Shown one piece after another: positions 1 to 11,052 of a stretch of 64,000 nt of DNA (within the stretch, counting starts at the first letter, position 1; each line of letters starts with the position of its first letter). The notes beneath the pieces are model-generated. The model was given only the letters and a program-made list of their open reading frames with translations. It did no database searches and was not told the DNA's origin. Source of the DNA: Eutreptiella sp. 'Long Island Sound 2002' (Eukaryota; Euglenozoa; Euglenophyceae; Eutreptiales; Eutreptiaceae). Where the stretch lies: NCBI GenBank assembly GCA_964036045.1, contig OZ038399.1:23370934-23434933 (forward strand). Direction: 5' to 3'. The position numbers were made by a program, and so were the translations under genes.

Positions 1-417
1 TTCTCCCGTGGCCCCGATCCGTGCGCTCTTGCGCAAAACCGTCGTGCAAAACCGCGTGGGACGTGTGTTCTATGGGCAGGCCATTGCCTGATGACCTCCC
101 CCCCCGCCCGCCCCTTCCCCACCGCGGCCCTGACAAGTTCAGGGAAACCAGGTTGACCAGAACGTTGCCTTCGGCCTCCGCGCTGCACTGACTCGGCCAT
201 CGAATGGTTTGCTCGTCCTCAAACTTCCCCGTCCAAACCCTCAGCGCACCTTTGCCCCCCCCCCCCACCGGGGACGGGGGGGGGGGGGGGGCTGGGTGAG
301 TGGCCTCCGCCCACTCACCCAGCGACAATGTCAAAAACAGGAAACTTTCCCAAGAGAAAAAAAATCAAACTTCTTCATTTCGATACCGACTTCAGATGCG
401 CGAACTTTCGGGGGGGG
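1..417. other. Gene-less left edge
   Basis: I see no gene here. The stretch is C-rich with two long G/C runs (about 259-292 and 408-421). The short open frames in it are forced by the homopolymers and have no recognisable domain. Confidence 0.5.
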
Positions 418-612
418 GGGGGGTGAGGGGGGGACAGGGATGCATGAGAAGGGAAGGGACCTCAGAGGTGGCCCTAAAGGGGGCTAGATAGAGGGTTGGA
501 GGAGGTTGCCAAAGCGGTCGGGGGCGGTTGCTGTCAAACAAATGCCATTGAAGCTGGCAGTTGGAGTCAGCTGGGCATAGGCTGGGCGCCCTGGGGGGGG
601 GCCTCAATTGGT
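418..612 (+). mobile_element. MITE copy 1, right end eroded
   Basis: This short element opens next to a G-run with GGGATGCATGAGAAGGGAAG and then reads through a segment shared with copies at 11545-11790 (inverted) and 32150-32385. Shared features are GGTTGGAGGAGGTTGCCAAAG, the CAAATGCC(A/G)TTGA stretch and the GGCTGGGCGCCCTGG near the far end. The right terminal inverted repeat seen in the 11.5-kb copy is not recognisable here. It encodes nothing and looks like a non-autonomous DNA element. Confidence 0.65.
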
Positions 613-1720
613 CAGGTGTGGACCCGCCACTTAGCTCCAGCCGCGCCTGCCTCACGACCTTCATCGCCATCTCAGTTCCATGATTGTCCGTGTCACGCAG
701 ACAGTGCTTTGCAGTTCGTCCCGTCCCTCGTCCCTGGATGGGGTAAGAGTCGGGCTGCTTCTACAGGGTTCAGGGCATTGTCGCCTTCGGACTGAGTTTG
801 GGGCGTAGCGTTTGTTGTGTCCCACTTTGGCTCCCACCGTCGCACTGGCATGCTCGCTTGCGCTGGCCCCTCTCGGCCACACACCTGTGTTTCCGGGTCA
901 CCTGGTCGTGGGGGGTGGGGCGGTCAGAGGTCACCCTTGTGGGCCACTGCCACCGGCCCTGGGCTATTTAGGTCCTTAGGATTTAAAAACCCCAGTGGGT
1001 ACTGGCTTTTTGGAGGTCAACATACAGCCATACAGAGGGTGGGAAGGCTGGGCGGCGCCGAGGCGCCTGCATGTGTGGTGTGTGTGTTTGCGCGTGCGGT
1101 TGTTCCCTGTGCCAAGTTCCAGCACTTCTCAGAAGGCGGCCGCTCCTGGGGGGGGGGGGTTGGCACAACGCCCTTGGGAGGGGGGGGGGGGGGACCTCCC
1201 GCCTTCCAATGCATCCGGGGGGGGGGGGGGTTGGGTTGGGTTGGGTTGGGTTGGGTGAAGGCCTCCCCCGGACGGCCAGACCCACCGCGCGCATCCTTCC
1301 CTGCGCCGCGTGATTGGGCTGGACGACTCCCGGCTGTCCGGTCACAAGGCCTACCGGACTGCTGACGGCCCGCTCCGGGGGGGGGGGGGGGATGCTCAAA
1401 AGGTCACGTGTGGACCCGCCGCTATGCTCCAGCCGCGCCTGCCCTCACACGGCCTTCATCGCCGTTGCAGTTCATTGCGTGTTCAATGTGCCGTTCACTC
1501 CGGCAGTGCTTGTGGGAGGGGGGCGGGGGGGCTGGGAAGTATGGCATTTGCGTCACCAAAGCCATTGCCAGCAGGGCCCTGTTCGGAGCGCCACAACTTC
1601 ACACAGAACAACTTGTGGTTCGCACAGCGTCTGCGGCGTGCCTGGGGGCTCGGACAGACGATAGCCATCACCCTTTGGCGTCTCGCCAGACTCCAGCGCA
1701 ATGCTTCGGGCACCGGAGCA
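613..1720. other. Gene-less repeat stretch
   Basis: I see no supported gene. The stretch contains G-runs (about 1142-1160, 1178-1194, 1217-1231, 1378-1391), a partial MITE end around 1195-1220 that reads CTTCCAATGCATCC, and a (TTGGG)n tract at 1230-1257. The open frames on both strands are Gly/Pro/Ala-rich and without domains. Confidence 0.45.
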
Positions 1721-1918
1721 TCAAAGCCGCAACACAAACAGCGGTGCGAACACGGCACCGCAGGCGCCCACGCCATATTGGACCAGCAAACGGGTGCTTC
1801 TGGCCATAACTCGGGTGCTAAAGCAAATGCACAGTGCCCCAATGCTCATCATCCCAATGTTGATCGGTTGGTCATCATCTGGATTCGTTCCAACGCCAAT
1901 GGTCCCCTGCATGGACAT
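1721..1918 (-). CDS. Putative small protein or last exon with a C-terminal membrane segment
   Basis: A minus-strand frame starts at ATG 1918 and gives 65 residues (66 codons with the stop). It has a polar start, then a hydrophobic stretch around INIGMMSIGALCICF, a short basic patch and a second hydrophobic end (GVGACGAVFAPLFVL) just before the stop. The frame stays open upstream, so this may be the terminal exon of a longer gene. I recognise no family. The composition is less biased than that of neighbouring frames, which is the only reason to list it. It could be chance. Confidence 0.25.
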   Translation of the reverse strand: MSMQGTIGVGTNPDDDQPINIGMMSIGALCICFSTRVMARSTRLLVQYGVGACGAVFAPLFVLRL

Positions 1919-2551
1919 CCCAGATACCCAACTTGCCCGGCGCTGTGCGGCTCCCACCGCAGTTCTCTTGAGCACACCCCCTGTCAGGTCCTGACTTTGG
2001 ACTCCCGCGCGCCTTTCCACCGCGATCCACTGGCATCTGGAATGAGCCCCCACGCCCCCACCCACCCCCTCTTCATCCAACAATAGCAGACGGGGGACTG
2101 GATTACACCAAAGAACCAACCAGCATTGTCAGGCGTGCCCAAACGTTCCCTGTCGCAGGGATCCCTGTTCTGTCCTGCCCCACCCCAAAAAAAAAATGGT
2201 GCCACAACAGGAGGGGACTTTTGCAAGGGGATGGTCTCGTGATCATTATCATCCTCCTAGCCATCGAGCCTTGTGGCACAAGCTCCCCGTGGCAACATCA
2301 CTGGTTTGGCTCTGTTCCAGTCCTCTAAGACATCCAAATGTATGCCAAATCTTTGGAATTCCAGCGTGGCGGAATTTTCTGTGTGTGTGTGGGGGGGGGG
2401 GGGGGGTAGAACAATATTAAAGAGGGAGGCCCGCATGGGTCCAGGGCCCCCAGCGGTCGCCTGAGGCGCCAGCTTGAAAAAGACAAAAAACTACAGCCCT
2501 GACGGGCTGTGGAGCTGCCTCTGGTGCCTGCTCGGGTCGCGGTAGGGGGCC
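1919..2551. other. Gene-less stretch
   Basis: I see no gene. There is a short A-run near 2187, a GT/G run at 2381-2406, and otherwise unique-looking sequence between the putative small ORF and the retroelement remnant. Confidence 0.4.
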
Positions 2552-4893
2552 TCACCTGAGCCAGAACCTCTGGGGCGTGGGGGTTATGTCACCTCGGTCC
2601 CTGCTCTCCCGTGCTTGGCAGCGCCCGGCGGCGTACAGCGCCTCCTCTTGGCAGGGGGGGGGGGGGGTCGCATCCACCCTTCCTCGCTTGTGTGCCCGCA
2701 CCCGGCCCGGTGCCGTGTCCAGGCCCCGCTGTCGTCTGCGTCTCTTCGCCGACGGTGTGCCCCCCGCCCCAGGGGGGTGGGCCTCCGCTCTTCGTGTCCC
2801 CGGCTGTCGGCCCCGCATAGTCGGTCGCGGATGCCCTGCATGTCCCCTGCCGCAGCAGTGCCGCACCCCCCGACCCACAGCTGCACAGGATGCGCATTGT
2901 CTATGTTGGTGTGCCACGCAGACCCAGAGGCGTGGCAGCCGCGGCGCCTGCTCAGGGCGTCTTGCCACCCCGCACTTTTGCGGCGGGGTGAAAAGCGCCG
3001 TTCTGCCACAGCGCGCCGGTCCTGCCGGAAGGTCTGGCTCCTCGGTGACACAGTTTTGTGGGCCTCGCCTCGTCCCCGGTGGGAGCACCGGGCCCGCGTA
3101 GAAGTCGCTGGCGTACGCCCCCGCCGAGCGCTTCGCTCCTCCCTTGCCCGGGCACTTCACTTCCTGGGGCTGCTGCGCCGGTGCCGACTTCACCTTCACG
3201 CCCTGTGCTCGTCGGCGTTTGCTCTGCTGTCGTGCCACCTTTGCCTGCTGCTGTTGGGCCCATCTCTTCGCGCTGTACTGCTGCATACGGCGCAGGTGGT
3301 GCCAGACCGCCGCTGGGCGTGTGAATATAGGCCTGCCTTTTACCCCCGCCGTGGTGCCCGCCCCCAGCGGGACCAGAGAGCGGCACCTGTTGGTGAAGCC
3401 CGCCGGGAGAATGGACTCCCTGCCCGCCGCCTTCCCCAGCAGACTGACCGCCAGCCGTAGGACTCTTCCCTTCTCTTGCAGCGACATCTCCCCTCCCTTA
3501 AATCGTGTCTGAGGGGTAGGGGGGAGAGGTCTCCCTGTGTACGATTCGAAGTCCAGCGCCAGTTCCAGGAAAGACACTTGCCGGTGTGCCTCGGGCAGGC
3601 TGTCGTCTCTTGGCAGCCACTGTAGCTCGGAGAGCCACCGCAGTACGGCCGGTTGGAAGTCCGGCCCCCACTTCCAGTCTCTGGGCAGCTGCCCCATTGC
3701 TGGCAGGCATGTTTTAGTCGGCCGCGGGAAAGGGGGCTGAAGCTGGTGCCAGGGATATTGTCCCTGGGGTGCTTTGCGCTGCTCCACGGGAAATAGAAGG
3801 GATTCTTCCTCATCCCGTTGCTTTCGGGCCCGCATTACCGCCAGGAACATGCAGTGCAGCTGGTGCACAAACTGTTCCAGCGGGTTCTGGTCGTCGTGTG
3901 CCCACTAGTGGCCTGCAGGGCCAACTCCTCCCGCTGTCTTGACGCCTCGTCGGGGTCTTCGTCCGGCCCCGGCACCCAGTGTCTCGAGACCCTATTCAGC
4001 TCCTTGCAGCGCTTCTTCCAGCCCGGCCCCCTCGCCAGGCCACTTCGCTTCACCACCTCTTCTGACAGCAGTCCACACAGGCGCAGGCAAGGCGGCCAGG
4101 CAGACAGCGCCCCCAGCTTGAGGGCCCGTGCCAGCAGCATGAGCTCCGGCAAGAAGGGTTCCCGTGCCGACTTCCAGGCTGCACACCACCATAGCAGGTG
4201 GTCCTCGTCCTCTCGCGTTCCCTTACTACACTAGGGGCAATTGCCATCCTGGCGCAGACCTCTCCGATGCGCTCTGTCCGCGGTCCACAGCGCCCCCGCC
4301 ATCACGCCTCGCAGCATCGACCTGTCTAGCTCCGTGGCGCACCGCTCCAGTTCGCTCAGTGTGAGCTCCCTGTCGATCCGTGCTCCCATGCCGCCGAAGA
4401 GTCTCGGTCTCCGTTTCTCCAGTGCTTCCAGGTGATGCTCCCTCAGGGACTCTCGGAATAGGTGCTCCACATACTCCTTGGCTGCGTGCACCAGGTGCAC
4501 CGAGATCCCGGTTCGCGGCATGGTCCAACTCCACCACCCCCGCTGGTTGCGCCAGCCGAGGCGCCGGAATTCTCGCAGTGCCCGACCGAGTGGGCCCGTG
4601 CCTTTGGGCTCCTCCGTATGCTCCTAGACTGCTTGTGTGATAACTTGGGCAGTGCCCGGGACGCGTGCGATGTTCGCGAGCCAGCACATCCGCTTGTACG
4701 GGACCACCATTGATGGTGCCACCCTGTGCCCCGGCAGCAGTAGGGCAAACACCACCTCCTTCGCCCTGCACGGTCTGCTGGGCCCCCAGATCGCCGTCAT
4801 GATCGCCGACTCCAAGCTGCTCACGTCCCTCGGGGCCACATCCGCCAGTTCGACCCCAAACAGCGTCGCTGCCACGATCATTACCGCCGCCAC
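2552..4893 (-). pseudogene. Decayed non-LTR retrotransposon, 3' part of pol-like ORF
   Basis: Three consecutive minus-strand frames read as one degraded protein. The 4624-4893 frame carries a thumb-like segment with RAKEVVFALLLPGHRVAP. The 4231-4521 frame carries LRGVMAGALWTADRAHRRGL and ends GNCP just before an in-frame TAG (4231-4233). The next codons give C-S-K-G-T-R-E-D-E-D-H-L-L-W-W-C, so the stop interrupts a Cys-X2-Cys...His-X4-Cys knuckle of the kind found after the reverse transcriptase of non-LTR elements. A frameshift near 3870 leads into the 2552-3868 frame (FLELALDFESYTGRPL; NRCRSLVPLGAGTTAGV). Beyond about 3100 the frame becomes low-complexity. The 5' end is lost at the (TG)n tract. 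The element family is inferred from remembered similarity, not from a search. Confidence 0.6.
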
Positions 4894-4946
4894 CGTGGCC
4901 TTTCTATCAAAGCCTCCTGGGATCGTTCTGGTTTTCCCTAACCTGG

Positions 4947-5059
<113 letters not shown>

Positions 5060-5200
5060 CTGTGCTATTAACGATGGAGACCCATGTGCAGCGTTGGGTT
5101 GCAGGTCACATTTGGTGCTGACAGGGCAGCCACCTCTTTGTTGCCTGTGCCCAATCCCTCGACGAACTCAAAACCTCTGAAAGTGCGCGCGCACGCGCAT

Positions 5201-5290
5201 GTGTGTGTGTGTGTGTGTATGTGTGTGTGTGCTCTCCTGGTCTAGTGCCGTGTCAGACGTGGCATGCTTGTCTTCGCAAACGGCAACCAA

Positions 5291-5335
<45 letters not shown>

Positions 5336-5347
5336 AACACACACACC
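5201..5347. repeat. TG and CA microsatellite cluster
   Basis: A (TG)n tract at 5201-5231 and a (CA)n tract at 5291-5347 lie in opposite orientation about 60 bp apart, so the region could fold back. A third alternating CA/CG tract (about 5425-5445) ends at the stop codon of the lectin-domain exon. Confidence 0.95.
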
Positions 5348-5447
5348 TCATGGTCAGCTGCAGTCTGTAGGAACATAGGGATGTTGAACCTCGAAGTTTG
5401 AGCATGATTGAATGACGGCCTTGGCACACACACACGCGCGCGCGCAC

Positions 5448-6009
5448 CTACACAGACACACCAGCCACCAGCAGCCCCAATACTACTGTTAGCGGCCACC
5501 AAGGGGCCCTGTAGGCGGCAGCGTTGGCGATCGTGACTCCAGGGGACGGAGAGTCCGTAGGGTATACGACAGAGGCGTACGCGCGAACGTACCAATACGT
5601 GTTCGAGCACGACTCCGCGTACCACTGCCCTGAGGTCCCGTCAGTGCCATTGACGGACATCGATGCGCAGGAGCCCCCGGACGCCGGCTCCCCGCTGGCC
5701 CAATTAGTCACGCTGACGGCCGCGTTTTCGTAAGAGATACTGGACCACTGGAACCAAGTGGACGTGGTACCGACACTGAGCCACGTCCACACGCGGTCAC
5801 TGGGGGCGGCCGCGGCGCTCAGGGAGGAGCTGTAGGTTGAGATGTAGCTGGAGACCAGCGAGGCCACGGTGGTGCTCGGGGCTATCGCGTATCCGCAGGC
5901 GCGGAAGGCCGCGCTCGGGGAGTACCAGCCACGTACGCTGGTCGAGCCCCAGGCAGTGGCAGTGTCCACCAGCTCGAAGTAGTAGGAGTAGCCCGTCACG
6001 GTGGTGGTG
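5448..6009 (-). CDS. Protease-lectin gene, exon 4: C-type-lectin-like domain and hydrophobic C-terminus
   Basis: This terminal exon encodes residues 388-574 of the model. The lectin-like fold is read from spaced Trp, Gly and Cys residues: WTWLSVGT, then NWASGEPASGGSCASMS, then GQWYAESCSNTYWYVRAYA, the usual end of such domains. The protein finishes with PLTVVLGLLVAGVSV immediately before TAG (5450-5448), with no cytosolic tail, as in a GPI-anchored protein or a membrane stop. The proposed acceptor is CTGTGTCTCAG at 6010. It needs one base to complete a codon, which fits the phase left by the exon ending at 10359. A second possible acceptor, GATCCAG about 20 bp upstream, keeps the same phase. 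Joining to the protease exons is inferred from strand, order and phase. Confidence 0.7.
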
Positions 6010-6079
6010 CTGAGACACAGATACAGGGCGCTGGATCAACCGCAGAGCTCCCGCCCGCCCCAGCCCGGCCTTCATTGTC

Positions 6080-6135
6080 TACCTCCGTACCTCCCTCGCT
6101 CCCTCGCTCCCTCCCTCCCTCCCTCCCTCCCTCCT
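6080..6135 (+). repeat. (CCCT)n polypyrimidine tract
   Basis: CTCCCTCG units give way to a (CCCT)n run on the plus strand. It lies about 75 bp upstream of the lectin exon in the sense of that gene, where it reads as a purine tract, so it is not its polypyrimidine tract. Confidence 0.9.
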
Positions 6136-7300
6136 CCGCAGGTGCACCGGCGGCAAACGCGGTTTGGCAAAGATACTTGAGCAGGTGGGAAGGCAATGAA
6201 GTATGCAAACACGCCAAAGGGAGGGGCCCAAGTGCCCAATGCCACATGGGACGGGGCCCAAGGACCCCACTGCAGTGTAAGATGCGAGACGGTAGGAGAC
6301 CCAAGGGAAACTGAGCGTGGTGCGCATACACGCAGCACACGAGTTGGAATGCATTTGGGGGGGGGGTGTTCACATGCAATTGCACCGCAGAAAGCAGCAG
6401 GAAATCCCGGTCTGCAACTTAAGGAGCGGCAACAAGAGCCCTCGGTGAGGTACAAAGACCAAATAGGAGCCACGTGAACGGTCCCTGGGCAGACGGTTTG
6501 CGCACCATACAACGTGCTTTGCTCCCACTCCAAACCCCCCCCCCTCCTTCCTCCTCCCTCCTCCTTCCCGCCTCCCTTTCTTCTTCATTGCTTCCCTTCC
6601 TCCCGCTGCACAGCCCCCAGCTTTTGCGGGCCCATAAAGTCACCCACACCCACCACCTCCTCAAGTCTGCTACCGGTTGCCCAGCCAATGCTGTTGGTTA
6701 CGCAGCAACCGGTACCGGTGCAGTGCCAACCGGTGTCGGCCACCTGCCAACTGCCGTCGCAGTCTGTAAGAAATATGAAGAGTCCCTGCAAGTCTTCAAA
6801 ACTCCCAAACAGAGTCCAAGCGATTTCCCCGGGGCACTGTGGCAGCCTATGCGTTGCAGTCCCACGACAGATGCCCACTGTGGCATGTAGAAGCAGGCAG
6901 GCATGGACTTAGCCGACCGCCGCCCCCACTCACAGGTCATCAGCTGTGTTCAAACTGTGCACGTGTGGGCCACGCCCCCTCAATTTGGGACGCTCCCTCA
7001 AGCGTTGTTCACTTACTTCAGTGCTGCACCCTTCCCATTCTGACTCTTCACTAGACCAATGCGTCGAGGCACGGTCCTCTTCTGAAACTGTGGAGCACCT
7101 GTCCTCGCCCCATCCCAGTTGGAGTCGGAGGGTTGACAGTCAGATTCAGAGGTGAAGCCGAACATGGCGACCCAGAACTCCCCAAGACTGCTCACGATAC
7201 AGATCCACCTCCGTCTTCTTTAATCAAAATTAAAACTAATTAATTCTGAATTTAAATTGAAATTCTGTTGCCTATCGGCAAGGCGCCTCAATCAGTCAGT
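6136..7300. other. Intron 3 of the protease-lectin gene, no other gene seen
   Basis: I see no exon with convincing coding character. A second pyrimidine-rich block lies at 6533-6605 and an AT-rich patch with TTAATTAGT-type sequence at 7210-7260. Confidence 0.4.
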
Positions 7301-7319
7301 CAATCACAAAGTCATTCAG

Positions 7320-7520
7320 GAGGCCCCCACCCCTGCCCAAAACCCAAATAGGGTGAAAAACACATAAAGAGGGTCTGAAACATGCTTTACATAGGATATT
7401 TGATAATTGTGAATGGTCAGAATATAAAAAAAATCAGGTTCGTAAATTTCCATTTTTGAGCTGTAGAGGGTGGAAAACAGCATCAGCACGATGTGCCCTA
7501 GCCCCCTTGGGAGCCCCCCC
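7320..7520. repeat. ~190-bp dispersed satellite, unit 1
   Basis: This unit starts AGGGTGAAAAACACATAAAG and passes through ACATGCTTTACATAGGATAT, GAATGGTCAGAATATAAAAA and GAGCTGTAGAGGGTGGAAAA. Diverged units with the same order of blocks lie at 9140-9240, 9295-9475 and 9490-9650. Only the head of the unit (GGGTGAAAAACATATTAAGA) is repeated at 7544-7570 and 7686-7700. Confidence 0.75.
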
Positions 7521-8039
7521 CCCCCCTCCAAAGACCCAAATAGGGTGAAAAACATATTAAGAGGGCATTCGTCGATTAACGTCCACTGGTCTATGTACAG
7601 AGGCAGAGGGGCGGGGAGGTGGGCCGAGTCGAGTTCAGGCGCCCGTGTCCTCCCCTACAGGCCCCGGGTCCTCCCCTACAGGCCCAGAAAAACACATTAA
7701 GAGGGTATTGCACATTTACTGTCCATAGGCCTATGTACAGAGGTCGAGGGGCTGGGGGGAAGGGCCCATCTCTGAGTTCTGTGCCCCTCCCCCTGGGCAG
7801 TTGCCCCCCGCCTATAGTGAACGGCGGAAAAGAGGGACGAGTCGGTCAAGACTATGTCTCTTCCAAGCTCACCCGAGTGCGCCAGGTCACACGTGGACGT
7901 ACGCCAGGGGGACACCGGCGCTACAACGTCAGGCGCCCCAAGGGGGCGATTCGTCTAGGGGGGGGGGGGGGCACTAGCAGCCCCATAGAAAATAGCGTGG
8001 CCCAGCGGCCTTGGCGCAGGGGCACCGGTCGGCCTAGGC

Positions 8040-8335
8040 CCTGTGCACTGTGCACTGTGCACTGTGTGCTGTGTGCTGTTCCCTGCCGTGCATTGTGTGT
8101 TGTGCTCTATGCCTATTGGTGCTGTGCACGGTATGCTGTGCACTGCCCCGCACTGTGTGTTGTGTCCTGTGCTCGTGCTCCGTGCGTTGTGCACTGTGCC
8201 ATCCGTGCGTCTGGGTGCGGTTGCGCCCTCTGTGTTGTTCCCTGTGCCGTGCTCTGTGCTGCTGTGCGCTGTGTTGCCTGGGTTGTGCCCTGTGCTGCCT
8301 GTTGTGCATTGTGTGCCATGCTATTTGATGCTTGC
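8040..8335 (+). repeat. Imperfect CTGTGCACTGTG minisatellite
   Basis: GTGCACTGT and GTGCTGTGT units recur in a degenerate tandem. The plus frame through it reads Ala-Leu-Cys-Thr-Val-His and similar Cys-rich strings, which is a repeat artefact and not a gene. A related degenerate sequence lies at 33770-33870. Confidence 0.8.
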
Positions 8336-9139
8336 GCACCCGCACCTGCTTGCCCTACCCACCCTCGCTGCCCTGTAGAGCGGGGGGGTGGGCGAGTTGC
8401 AATGGGGGCGGGGCTGACCGCCCTCTGTGCCAGCAGTGCAGCTGAAATGCGGCTAAAAACCTCATGCAGCCCAAGGGCTACTCCCAGGCACGGGGGGAGG
8501 CATCTGGTGCCGCAAGGCGCAGCAGGCTCGCTCTGCGCGCACGTCGGGACGAGGGCACCACGCTGCGGTCAAGCGAGAGCGCTAGCCGGGCCCGCCGTCG
8601 CAGCTCCGGCCTATGGGCCCACTGTGAGGGCCTCTCTGGCTCCGGCAGCGCTGCGGACACCGGTCTGGCCCGCCCCAGCCATGCCGAGAGAGCACTTGCT
8701 CCCGCCTAGCGAGCCTCTGGTGCCAGTACTTGCCGGCCCGGGCCTCGTCACTGCGAGGGGAGGCGCCTATCCCGGCGCCCTTGTGTCCCTCGTGCGCCGC
8801 GCGGCAGCATCGGCTGATTCCTTAGCCCGGCTACAAGCAGCGGCGGCACGAAAGCAAGCCATGTTGCGCACACCGGGCGCCCACCGACCCCCTGCCCTCC
8901 ACCGGCGCTGCTCCTCTGCCCGGGCAACCCCCGGGGCGTGTTCCCGCCGAGACCGGCGAGCGTAGGGGAGCAGTGCAGACCCCCCTCCAAGGGGGGGGGG
9001 GGGATAGGCCAAGAGAAAGCATGTCGCTCCCCCCGGCCAAATGCGGGCCGGCGTGCGCAGCCGGTGCAGCCACACTTCCTGTACCTGCAGGGCCAGGCCC
9101 TGCAAGTGCAGCGCCATGTCCACCCTGGCCGTGAAGAAC

Positions 9140-9650
9140 GGCCGTGAAAAACACATAAAGAGGGTCTAAACCATGCTTTACGTAGGATATTGCATCATTG
9201 TGAGTGGTCAGAATATAAAAAAAAAATTGCCATAGGCAAGTCCACCTCACAGAGAATCTACCCTGAGCAATATACACTCCAATGACACACACACCCAATA
9301 CCCATAAAAACCACATGAATACTGCCCAAATCATGCTTCACATAGCTCGAATGGTCATCGTGAGTGGTCACCATATCAAAAAAATAAGTTTCAGAAGCTT
9401 CAACTTCTGAGCTGCCTCGGGTGAAAAACTGCATCAGCCGGTTGTGTACCAATCCCTTGGAAGACATCCCCCACACACACAAACACACCCAATACCCGTA
9501 AAAAAAACACAGAAATAATGCCTAAAACATGCTTTACATAGCTTGGATGGTCATTGTGAGTGGTCACAATATCAAAAAACGAGTTTCGGAAACTTCAACT
9601 TTTGAGCTGCCCACCCCAAAAAACTGCATAAGCAGGTTGTGCACCAGCCC
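9140..9650. repeat. ~190-bp dispersed satellite, units 2-4
   Basis: Three units in near tandem, each with ACATGCTTTACATAGCTTGG-like and GTGAGTGGTCACAATATCAA-like blocks, then TTGAGCTGCC and CTGCAT(A/C)AGC(A/C)GGTTGTG. They share the unit at 7320-7520. Divergence between units looks substantial, so the array is old. Confidence 0.8.
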
Positions 9651-9884
9651 ATGCACACATGTAAGGCATTATTGGTGGAAACCGTGTACCCCAATTTTGG
9701 ACCCGGGACCCCCACCATGGGTTAGGGGGCCCATATACAAGGAAAAATGTTTTTCAGGCGCCAGGTCCAATTCCACACACAGCAGCCGCAATACGCAAAG
9801 AAGTTTTGACCACCCCACCCCACCCCCACCCCCACACACCCCCACACCCCAAAAAAGGGGGACCCAGGTACGGGGGGCAGGGGG

Positions 9885-10060
9885 GTCAAATCAAATGTTC
9901 ATCTTGGGGAATCATGTTCCCAAAAGTGTCCCAAAATGATGTTACACGGGTCGGACATCCAATACCACAACTTGGGGTATGCTACGCAAACGACCCCAAA
10001 GGGGGGGGGGGGGGTATATGACGCCCGCGCCTGCGCTTGATCCAACAACTTCGAGGTGAT
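9885..10060 (+). repeat. ~170-bp repeat, copy A
   Basis: Shares CCAAAATGATG, GGGT(C/T)GGACATCCRATA, TTGGGGTATGC(T/G)ACGC and GCCTRCGCTTGATC(C/T)AACAA in the same order with 13130-13265. Both copies lie in introns of the protease-lectin gene. No coding capacity is seen. Confidence 0.8.
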
Positions 10061-10144
10061 TTAATTTCATTTAAAATTAATTTATAATCAAAATAAAAAA
10101 AAAATGGACCGTCCAGTAGCCAGCTGCAGTATTTAGGCAGACAA

Positions 10145-10235
10145 GTGGACGGCACTTGAAGGGCAACCAACGGCGGTTGGAGGGTACCCAACGGCGCTTG
10201 AAGGGGAACCGAGGGCAGTTGGAGGGACTTTTCTC
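10145..10235. repeat. 21-bp minisatellite, 4 units, on the 3' side of exon 3
   Basis: Units of the form ACGGCGGTTGGAGGGTACCCA recur four times with a few changes. A related array lies at 10985-11052, so the serine-bearing protease exon sits between two arrays of the same family. Confidence 0.85.
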
Positions 10236-10358
10236 AGAAAAAAGAAAGAATGGTTAGGTTGTCCACTAAAGAACGCCCTGCCTCCGTTTGTAGGTGCCAC
10301 TGCCTGTCTTTTGATGCAATGCATCCTTTTGTACGGCCCTTCACTAAGAAGCAGGCAC

Positions 10359-10831
10359 CTGGTGGAGAGCCATCGCAGGCACTCCTCGCCACGCCAATTC
10401 GAGGTCAGGGCACTGAACCCGGTCTTGCAGCTGCACGAGCTGCTGACACACTCCGCATTGGGACCGCAGTTGATGCCGTTGCACAGGCTCACGCCGCTCG
10501 TCCCGGCGATGACGGCCTGGATCCACGTCACCTTGTCCGCCACCGCGGCGTAGAACCCCGGCGAGTAGAGCTGCGCGCAGCCAAAGCCATGCGACACCAC
10601 GCCCACGAGGGAGTAGCCCACGGAGGAGCCGCTGTCCGCGACGGCCAGCGGGCCCCCGCTGTCGCCCTGGCACGCGTCCGCCACGGGCTCGGCCGTGCGC
10701 CCGGCTGCCACGATGCCGTTCCAGTTGTACGCCGCGGCGATGTCCGCCGGGCCGTTGCAGCTCAGGAACTGGTTGTACGTCGTGAACTGGGTGTCCGTGG
10801 TGGCCTCGCCGAACACTGTCACGAAAGCCTC
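10359..10831 (-). CDS. Protease-lectin gene, exon 3: Ser half of trypsin domain plus EGF-like module
   Basis: Residues 231-387 of the model. The motif [11 protein letters not shown] holds the nucleophile Ser288, the oxyanion glycine and Asp282 of the Arg/Lys-specific S1 pocket. The later [21 protein letters not shown] is the usual segment after Ser in this family, with His where Trp is common. C347-C351-C357-C362-C364-C381 fit an EGF-like module. The acceptor is CTCTGCAG before 10831, preceded on the coding strand by a long C-run (plus 10844-10863, G). The donor is CCAG|GTGCCT after 10359, leaving two bases of a split codon. The frame continues past the donor, so an unspliced read-through form would add a short tail. 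Confidence 0.85.
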
Positions 10832-10984
10832 CTGCAGAGCGGGGGCGGGGGGGGGGGGGGGGGTCGGTTCCCGTTGACCGAAGGCCCCCGCCATAGCAGG
10901 GGGGCTTTTTTAATTCAAAAAAAAAAAAAAAAAGCAGGTGTGTCCGGTGGTCAGCAAAATCTGCACAGCTCCAACCAATGGCAC

Positions 10985-11052
10985 TGAAGGGGTAACCGAC
11001 AGCGGTTGGAGTGCAACCGACGGCGGTTGGAGGGTAACGGACGGCGGTTGGA
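10985..11052. repeat. 21-bp minisatellite, 3 units, on the 5' side of exon 3
   Basis: GGCGGTTGGAGGGTAACGGAC-type units in tandem, related to the array at 10145-10235. Confidence 0.85.

Noticed and set aside
2577-3460. Long plus-strand frames opposite the retrotransposon remnant
   Set aside because: They are antisense shadows of the degraded minus-strand pol-like frame and have no domain of their own.
7619-8965. 448-codon plus frame
   Set aside because: Its centre is the CTGTGCACTGTG minisatellite and the rest is biased GC-rich sequence with no domain. An exon in its last 250 bp cannot be excluded but is not supported.
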